NCBI RefSeq assembly: GCF_000282495.1
Contig: NZ_AKJE01000076.1
Span: 186,001 to 250,000, forward strand
DNA length: 64,000 bases
Source: Pseudomonas sp. GM79
GTDB taxonomy: Bacteria; Pseudomonadota; Gammaproteobacteria; Pseudomonadales; Pseudomonadaceae
Reading direction: 5' to 3'
Shown here: piece after piece, positions 59,230 through 64,000 of the stretch
Numbering within the stretch: the stretch's first letter is position 1
Layout: the number at the start of each line of letters is the position of its first letter
Translations under genes and position numbers: made by a program
Notes under the pieces: model-generated
What the model was told of the DNA's origin: nothing
What the model saw: the letters and a program-made list of their open reading frames with translations, nothing else
Database searches by the model: none

Positions 59230-60597
59230 TCAGCTCTTCTTGAGCTTCTCCGGCCGCTTCCAGCCATCGATGTTCTTCTGCCGAGCCCGGCCCACGGCCA
59301 ACTGAGCTTTATCCACATTCTGGGTAATGGTCGAACCCGCCGCCGTGGTTGCACCCGCTGAGATATCCACAGGCGCCACCAACGAATTGTTGGAACCGAT
59401 GAATACATCTTCGCCCAACACGGTTTTCCACTTGTTCGCCCCATCGTAGTTGCAGGTAATGGTGCCTGCGCCGATGTTAGTGCGCGCACCGATCTCGGCG
59501 TCGCCCAGATACGTCAAGTGACCGGCCTTGGCGCCCTCGCCCATATGGGCGTTCTTCAGTTCAACGAAGTTACCCACATGCGCGCGAGCTTCCAGCACCG
59601 TACCCGGACGCAAACGAGCGAACGGGCCGGCATCGCTGCCTTCACCGAGTATTGCGCCTTCGATATGGCTGTTGGCCTTGATCACTACGCCTTTGCGCAG
59701 GGTGCTGTCCTTGATCACGCAGTTCGGGCCGATCACCACGTCGTCCTCGATGACCACTTTGCCTTCGAGGATGACGTTGATGTCGATCAGTACATCCCGA
59801 CCGACGGTGACCTCACCACGTACATCGAAACGTGCCGGGTCGCGCAGGGTCACGCCCTGAGCCATCAAACGACGAGCGGCGCGCAGCTGATAGTGACGCT
59901 CAAGCTCGGCCAGTTGCTTGCGATCGTTGGCGCCCTGCACTTCCATAGCGTCATGGGGGTGTTCGGTAGCCACTACCAGACCATCACTGACCGCCATGGC
60001 GATCACGTCGGTCAGGTAGTACTCGCCTTGGGCATTATTGTTGGACAGCCGGCTCATCCAGTCGCCCAAGCGCTCAAAAGGAACTGCCAGGATGCCTGTA
60101 TTACCTTCAGTAATGGCGCGTTCGGCGTCGTTGGCGTCTTTCTGCTCGACGATGGCGGTAACCTTGCCGGCGGCATTGCGGACGATGCGGCCGTAACCCG
60201 TCGGGTCATCCAGCTCGACAGTCAACAGGCCCAGTTGCTGCGGTGCAGCCAGCTTGAGCAACCGTTGCAGGGTTTCGACTTCGATCAAGGGTACGTCGCC
60301 GTAAAGAATCAGCACGGTATCGGACTCGATGAACGGCACAGCCTGGGCCACCGCATGTCCGGTACCCAGCTGTTGATCCTGCAGGACGAAATTCAGGTCA
60401 TCGGCCGCCAGACGCTCGCGCACCGCTTCGGCACCATGTCCGATCACCACATGGATGCGTTGTGGATCTAGTTGCCGGGCCGTGTGGATAACATGGCCAA
60501 GCATTGAGTTACCGGCAACAGGATGCAGGACTTTAGGCAAGGCCGAACGCATGCGCGTGCCTTGGCCGGCAGCGAGGATAACGATTTCAAGAGACAT
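59230..60597 (-). CDS. glmU: bifunctional glucosamine-1-phosphate acetyltransferase / N-acetylglucosamine-1-phosphate uridylyltransferase
   Basis: Makes UDP-N-acetylglucosamine for peptidoglycan and lipopolysaccharide. The 455-residue protein has the uridylyltransferase domain (AAGQGTRMRSALPKVLHPVA; ILYGDVPLI; EGNTGILAVPF) and a C-terminal left-handed beta-helix acetyltransferase domain (VFIGSNNSLVAPVDI; AGTITCNYDGANKWKTVLGE with the catalytic region). The C-terminus GRARQKNIDGWKRPEK is typical. It lies 119 bases beyond the atpC stop in the same direction, but the atp terminator stands between. Confidence 0.97.
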   Translation of the reverse strand: MSLEIVILAAGQGTRMRSALPKVLHPVAGNSMLGHVIHTARQLDPQRIHVVIGHGAEAVRERLAADDLNFVLQDQQLGTGHAVAQAVPFIESDTVLILYGDVPLIEVETLQRLLKLAAPQQLGLLTVELDDPTGYGRIVRNAAGKVTAIVEQKDANDAERAITEGNTGILAVPFERLGDWMSRLSNNNAQGEYYLTDVIAMAVSDGLVVATEHPHDAMEVQGANDRKQLAELERHYQLRAARRLMAQGVTLRDPARFDVRGEVTVGRDVLIDINVILEGKVVIEDDVVIGPNCVIKDSTLRKGVVIKANSHIEGAILGEGSDAGPFARLRPGTVLEARAHVGNFVELKNAHMGEGAKAGHLTYLGDAEIGARTNIGAGTITCNYDGANKWKTVLGEDVFIGSNNSLVAPVDISAGATTAAGSTITQNVDKAQLAVGRARQKNIDGWKRPEKLKKS

Positions 60598-60654
60598 GAC
60601 AGACTACTAATCCTGGGGGGTCAGCGGCTGCGACCGGGTGATGAAAGTCGGAAA

Positions 60655-60686
60655 AGAAAAAAGGGTAGCCGAGGCTACCCTTTTTA
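60655..60686 (-). terminator. intrinsic terminator of the atp operon
   Basis: GGGTAGC (60663-60669), loop CGAG, GCTACCC (60674-60680); read leftward it is followed by TTTTTTCTTTTC. It begins about 29 bases after the atpC stop. Confidence 0.92.
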
Positions 60687-60714
60687 ATCAATCGCGCAAT
60701 AAGTCGATGGCCTA

Positions 60715-61140
60715 TTAGTGGCCGAACTTCTTGCGGATCTGCTGGACGGTGCGCAGCTGAGCTGCAGCCTCGGCCAGACGTGCGGCAGCAGCTCCGTAAT
60801 CGAACTCTGCGCCTTTGTCATGCAGGGCCTTCTCGGCAGCCTGAACTGCTTCCCGAGCGGAGGCTTCATCCAGGTCGGCAGCACGTTGCACGGTGTCGGC
60901 AAGAACCTTGACCATGTTCGGCTGAACCTCGAGGAAACCACCGGAGATGTAATACACCTCCTCTTCCCCGCCCTGCTTGATCAGGCGGATCGGACCCGGC
61001 TTGAGATTGGTGATCAGCGGCGCGTGACCCAGGGCGATACCAAGATCACCCAGTGCACCGTGCGCAACCACCATCTCGACCAGGCCGGAAAAGATTTCCC
61101 CTTCCGCGCTGACGATATCGCAATGGACTGTCATAGCCAT
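60715..61140 (-). CDS. atpC: F1F0 ATP synthase epsilon subunit
   Basis: A 141-residue subunit of the F1 rotor that couples gamma to the catalytic head and can inhibit ATP hydrolysis. N-terminal beta-sandwich (VHCDIVSAEGEIFSGLVEMV; LGIALGHAPLITNLKPGPIR) and C-terminal helical hairpin (LDEASAREAVQAAEKALHDK). The start may be the ATG at 61140 or the one at 61134. Last gene of the atp operon. Confidence 0.97.
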   Translation of the reverse strand: MAMTVHCDIVSAEGEIFSGLVEMVVAHGALGDLGIALGHAPLITNLKPGPIRLIKQGGEEEVYYISGGFLEVQPNMVKVLADTVQRAADLDEASAREAVQAAEKALHDKGAEFDYGAAAARLAEAAAQLRTVQQIRKKFGH

Positions 61141-61185
61141 CTGATTGCCTCAACCTAAATTAGCGCCCGTTGCCGGGCGCCGGGA

Positions 61186-62565
61186 TTACAGTTTCTTGGC
61201 TTTCTCGATCGCTTCTTCGATGCCGCCGACCATGTAGAACGCTTGTTCTGGCAGGTGGTCGTAGTCACCGTTGAGGATGCCTTTGAAGCCAGCAATGGTG
61301 TCTTTCAGGGAAACGTATTTACCCGATGCACCGGTGAAGACTTCAGCCACGAAGAACGGCTGCGACAAGAAACGCTGGATCTTACGAGCACGGTTTACCA
61401 ACTGCTTGTCGGCTTCCGACAGCTCGTCCATACCCAGGATCGCAATGATGTCCTTCAGTTCTTTGTAACGCTGCAGAACATACTGTACGCCGCGAGCGGT
61501 GTCGTAGTGGTCCTGGCCGATTACGTTCGGGTCCAGCTGGCGCGAAGTCGAGTCGAGTGGATCGACCGCCGGGTAGATACCCAGGGATGCGATGTCACGG
61601 GACAGAACGACGGTGGCGTCCAAGTGGGCGAAGGTGGTCGCTGGCGACGGGTCAGTCAAGTCATCCGCCGGTACGTATACCGCCTGGATCGAGGTGATCG
61701 AACCGTTTTTGGTCGAAGTGATACGCTCTTGCAGAGTACCCATCTCTTCGGCCAGGGTCGGCTGGTAACCTACTGCGGAAGGCATACGGCCCAGCAGTGC
61801 GGATACTTCAGTACCGGCCAGGGTGTAACGATAGATGTTGTCGACGAACAGCAGAACGTCGTTACCTTCGTCACGGAACTTCTCGGCCATGGTCAGGCCG
61901 GTCAATGCTACGCGCAGACGGTTACCCGGCGGCTCGTTCATCTGACCGTAAACCAGTGCCACTTTGTCCAGAACGTTGGAATCCTTCATCTCGTGGTAGA
62001 AGTCGTTACCCTCACGAGTACGCTCACCCACACCGGCGAACACGGAATAACCGCTGTGCTCGATGGCGATGTTACGGATCAGTTCCATCATGTTTACGGT
62101 TTTGCCTACACCGGCACCACCGAACAGACCGACTTTACCACCCTTGGCGAACGGGCAAACCAGGTCGATAACCTTGATGCCGGTTTCCAGCAGGTCGTTG
62201 CCGCCCGCTTGTTCAGCGAAGGTTGGCGCAGGACGGTGAATGCCCCAGCGCTCTTCGGTGTCGATCGGGCCAGCTTCGTCGATCGGGTTACCCAGAACGT
62301 CCATGATCCGGCCCAGGGTCGCTTTACCGACTGGTACGGAGATAGCTGTGCCAGAGTCAGTGACTTCCAGACCGCGCTTCAAGCCCTCGGTGGAACCCAT
62401 CGCAATGGTACGAACCACGCCGTCGCCCAGCTGTTGCTGAACTTCCAGGGTGGTTTCGGCCGCGCTCACTACTTTCAGCGCGTTGTAGATGCTCGGTACG
62501 CTGTCGCGTGGAAATTCCACGTCGATAACGGCGCCGATGATTTGAACGATACGTCCGCTACTCAT
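61186..62565 (-). CDS. atpD: F1F0 ATP synthase beta subunit
   Basis: Catalytic subunit of F1. The 459-residue protein has the Walker A GGAGVGKTVNMMELIRNIA (about 150), the catalytic Glu region VGERTREGNDFYHEM, Walker B VLLFVDNIYRYT and the DELSEADK motif of the DELSEED loop. IYRYT reads Tyr where many enterics have Phe, common in pseudomonads. Length and start are standard. Followed by atpC after a 45-base gap and preceded by atpG. Confidence 0.98.
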   Translation of the reverse strand: MSSGRIVQIIGAVIDVEFPRDSVPSIYNALKVVSAAETTLEVQQQLGDGVVRTIAMGSTEGLKRGLEVTDSGTAISVPVGKATLGRIMDVLGNPIDEAGPIDTEERWGIHRPAPTFAEQAGGNDLLETGIKVIDLVCPFAKGGKVGLFGGAGVGKTVNMMELIRNIAIEHSGYSVFAGVGERTREGNDFYHEMKDSNVLDKVALVYGQMNEPPGNRLRVALTGLTMAEKFRDEGNDVLLFVDNIYRYTLAGTEVSALLGRMPSAVGYQPTLAEEMGTLQERITSTKNGSITSIQAVYVPADDLTDPSPATTFAHLDATVVLSRDIASLGIYPAVDPLDSTSRQLDPNVIGQDHYDTARGVQYVLQRYKELKDIIAILGMDELSEADKQLVNRARKIQRFLSQPFFVAEVFTGASGKYVSLKDTIAGFKGILNGDYDHLPEQAFYMVGGIEEAIEKAKKL

Positions 62566-62592
62566 AGCTGGATCCTCTGAATATTTGAACCG

Positions 62593-63453
62593 TTAAACCG
62601 CGGCAGCGCCGCCGACGATTTCCGAGATCTCTTGGGTGATCGCAGCCTGACGCGCCTTGTTGTAGACCAGCTGCAAATCGCTGATCAAATCACCGGCGTT
62701 GTCGGTAGCGTTCTTCATCGCGATCATCCGCGCAGCTTGTTCAGCCGCGTTGTTCTCGACCACCGCCTGGTAGACCTGCGACTCCACGTAACGGACCATC
62801 AAGCCGTCAAGCAGCTCTTTGGCGTCCGGTTCGTACAGATAATCCCAGTGGTGCTTGAGTTCTTGATCCGGGGTTGCCACCAGTGGAATCAACTGCTCCA
62901 CGGTAGGCGATTGCGTCATGGTGTTGATGAACTTGTTGGATACCACGGACAGGCGGTCAATACGGCCGTCCAGGTAGGCATCCAGCATCACCTTGACGCT
63001 GCCGATCAAGTCATTGATCGACGGCTCTTCACCCAGGTGGCTGATAGCTGCAACGACGTTACCGCCGAAGTTGCGGAAGAAAGCCGCACCTTTGCTACCC
63101 ACTACACACAGATCAATCTCGACGCCGTTTTCGCGGTTTACCGCCATGTCCTTGACCAGGGCCTTGAACAGGTTGGTGTTCAAGCCACCACACAGACCAC
63201 GGTCACTGCTCACCACAACGTAACCGACGCGCTTTACTTCACGGTCGATCATGAATGGGTGGCGATATTCCGGGTTGGCGTTGGCCAGATGGCCAATAAC
63301 CTGGCGGATGCGCTCCGCGTAAGGACGGCTAGCAGCCATGCGCATTTGTGCCTTGCGCATTTTACTGACCGCCACTTTTTCCATGGCGCTGGTAATCTTT
63401 TGCGTGCTTTTGATGCTCGCAATCTTACTGCGAATCTCTTTTGCGCCTGCCAT
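62593..63453 (-). CDS. atpG: F1F0 ATP synthase gamma subunit
   Basis: The 286-residue central shaft of F1. N-terminal helix AGAKEIRSKIASIKSTQKIT with AMEKVAVSKMRKAQ, the Rossmann-like middle (SSDRGLCGGLNTNLFKALVK), and the C-terminal helix (EQAARMIAMKNATDNAGDLI; YNKARQAAITQEISEIVGGA). All are conserved ATP synthase gamma features. Lies between atpA and atpD in the standard order. Confidence 0.98.
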   Translation of the reverse strand: MAGAKEIRSKIASIKSTQKITSAMEKVAVSKMRKAQMRMAASRPYAERIRQVIGHLANANPEYRHPFMIDREVKRVGYVVVSSDRGLCGGLNTNLFKALVKDMAVNRENGVEIDLCVVGSKGAAFFRNFGGNVVAAISHLGEEPSINDLIGSVKVMLDAYLDGRIDRLSVVSNKFINTMTQSPTVEQLIPLVATPDQELKHHWDYLYEPDAKELLDGLMVRYVESQVYQAVVENNAAEQAARMIAMKNATDNAGDLISDLQLVYNKARQAAITQEISEIVGGAAAV

Positions 63454-63503
63454 GTAACACCTATCAGGTTAGCAAGCGGGAGCCTTGCGGCTCCCGCTGC
63501 GGC

Positions 63504-64000
63504 TTACCAGGTTTGGGTGGCCTTGAACTTCTCGATACCGGCTTTCATGCCAGCGTCGATTTCGTCATTGAAGTCACCCTTCACGTTGATCTTCGCCATC
63601 AATTCGGCGTGATCGCGGTTGAAGAAAGCAATCAGCGCTTGTTCAAAGCTGCCGATCTTGGCGATTTCGACGTCAGTCAGGAACCCACGCTCAGCGGCAT
63701 ACAGCGACAGCGCCATGTCAGCGATCGACATTGGTGCGTATTGCTTCTGCTTCATCAGCTCGGTAACGCGCTGACCATGCTCAAGTTGCTTACGGGTCGC
63801 TTCGTCCAGGTCAGAAGCGAACTGGGCGAATGCCGCCAGTTCACGGTACTGAGCCAGAGCGGTACGGATACCACCGGACAGCTTCTTGATGATCTTGGTC
63901 TGAGCGGCACCACCCACACGGGATACCGAAACACCGGCGTTCACTGCAGGACGGATCCCGGAGTTGAACATGGCCGATTCCAGGAAGATCTGACCGTCGG
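63504..64000 (-). CDS. atpA: F1F0 ATP synthase alpha subunit, 5' part outside the window
   Basis: The C-terminal part of the alpha subunit, about 165 residues, open to the right edge. FNSGIRPAVNAGVSVSRVGG with AAQTKIIKKLSGGIR is the hallmark segment holding the alpha Arg-finger region (SVSRVGG), and the C-terminal helical bundle ends in GIEKFKATQTW. The nucleotide-binding Walker motifs lie outside the window. It precedes atpG by 50 bases. Confidence 0.97.
   Translation of the reverse strand, partial: DGQIFLESAMFNSGIRPAVNAGVSVSRVGGAAQTKIIKKLSGGIRTALAQYRELAAFAQFASDLDEATRKQLEHGQRVTELMKQKQYAPMSIADMALSLYAAERGFLTDVEIAKIGSFEQALIAFFNRDHAELMAKINVKGDFNDEIDAGMKAGIEKFKATQTW

Larger units (their letters stand above)
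53950..60491. other. cluster of eight perfect DnaA boxes
   Basis: TTATCCACA or its complement at 53950-53958, 54390-54398, 55078-55086, 56411-56419, 56713-56721, 59220-59228, 59309-59317 and 60483-60491. Four more are at 4270-4278, 40606-40614, 46131-46139 and 47744-47752. Several lie inside coding sequence. The density fits a region near the chromosomal origin. Confidence 0.7.

Noticed and set aside
61243..62580. 445-codon open frame on the plus strand
   Set aside because: Exact antisense of atpD, which is unmistakable.

Overview
The window is a chromosomal segment of a Pseudomonas of the fluorescens group. I infer this from the G+C-rich codon usage, the many paired REP sequences of the GTGGGAGCGGGCTTGCTCGCG type in intergenic gaps, and gene orders typical of that group: the zinc-starvation cluster dksA2/zigA/folE2, the D-rhamnose A-band (common polysaccharide antigen) cluster rmd-gmd-wbpW-wzm-wzt-wbpX-wbpY-wbpZ, and glmS-glmR-glmU-atpCDGA, which in pseudomonads lies near the replication origin. 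There are no tRNAs, rRNAs, CRISPR arrays, insertion sequences or prophage genes; almost everything is backbone-like.

Layout. 0-4 kb: a truncated Kef-type cation:proton antiporter, an acyl-CoA thioesterase, pyridoxal kinase PdxY and a DUF3301 protein. 4-15.7 kb: a zinc-limitation island. It holds two COG0523 GTPases, DksA2 with a degenerate zinc finger, a cell-wall amidase, zinc-independent GTP cyclohydrolase FolE2, a ZnuCBA-like metal ABC transporter, a gamma-class carbonic anhydrase-like protein, a second dihydroorotase, small secreted proteins and a ThrRS-like protein that lacks the whole aminoacylation domain. Two perfect 7-1-7 palindromes (TGTTATA-N-TATAACA), which I read as Zur operators, sit between divergent gene pairs. 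15.8-19 kb: a DUF3617 protein, cardiolipin synthase and cyclopropane fatty acid synthase. 19.2-25.3 kb: a leftward operon of three SPFH (HflK/HflC-like) membrane proteins and a P1B-type ATPase, with a degenerate Zur-like site at its start. 25.4-31.5 kb: a lipoamide dehydrogenase, an Lrp regulator divergent from a LysE exporter, and two poorly known envelope proteins.

31.6-46.7 kb: two divergent surface-polysaccharide operons. The rightward one makes GDP-D-rhamnose, polymerises it and exports it by an ABC transporter. The leftward one encodes two related glycosyltransferases (one fused to a methyltransferase), an acyltransferase and a second methyltransferase that is a paralogue of the fused domain; it probably modifies or caps the same polymer. 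46.8-50.4 kb: a DUF6124 gene with a structured leader, a flavin-oxidase-like protein, a glutathione S-transferase and a LysR regulator. 50.6-56.3 kb: a tight six-gene rightward lipid operon resembling E. coli ynbABCD plus an acyltransferase, which probably makes a phospholipid whose head group is not known. 56.4-64 kb: leftward glmS, glmR, glmU, atpC, atpD, atpG and the 3' part of atpA. Perfect DnaA boxes (TTATCCACA) are concentrated at 53.9-60.5 kb.

Most adjacent genes within operons overlap by ATGA or a few bases, so translational coupling is common. All functions are assigned by reading motifs and order; no database search was run.
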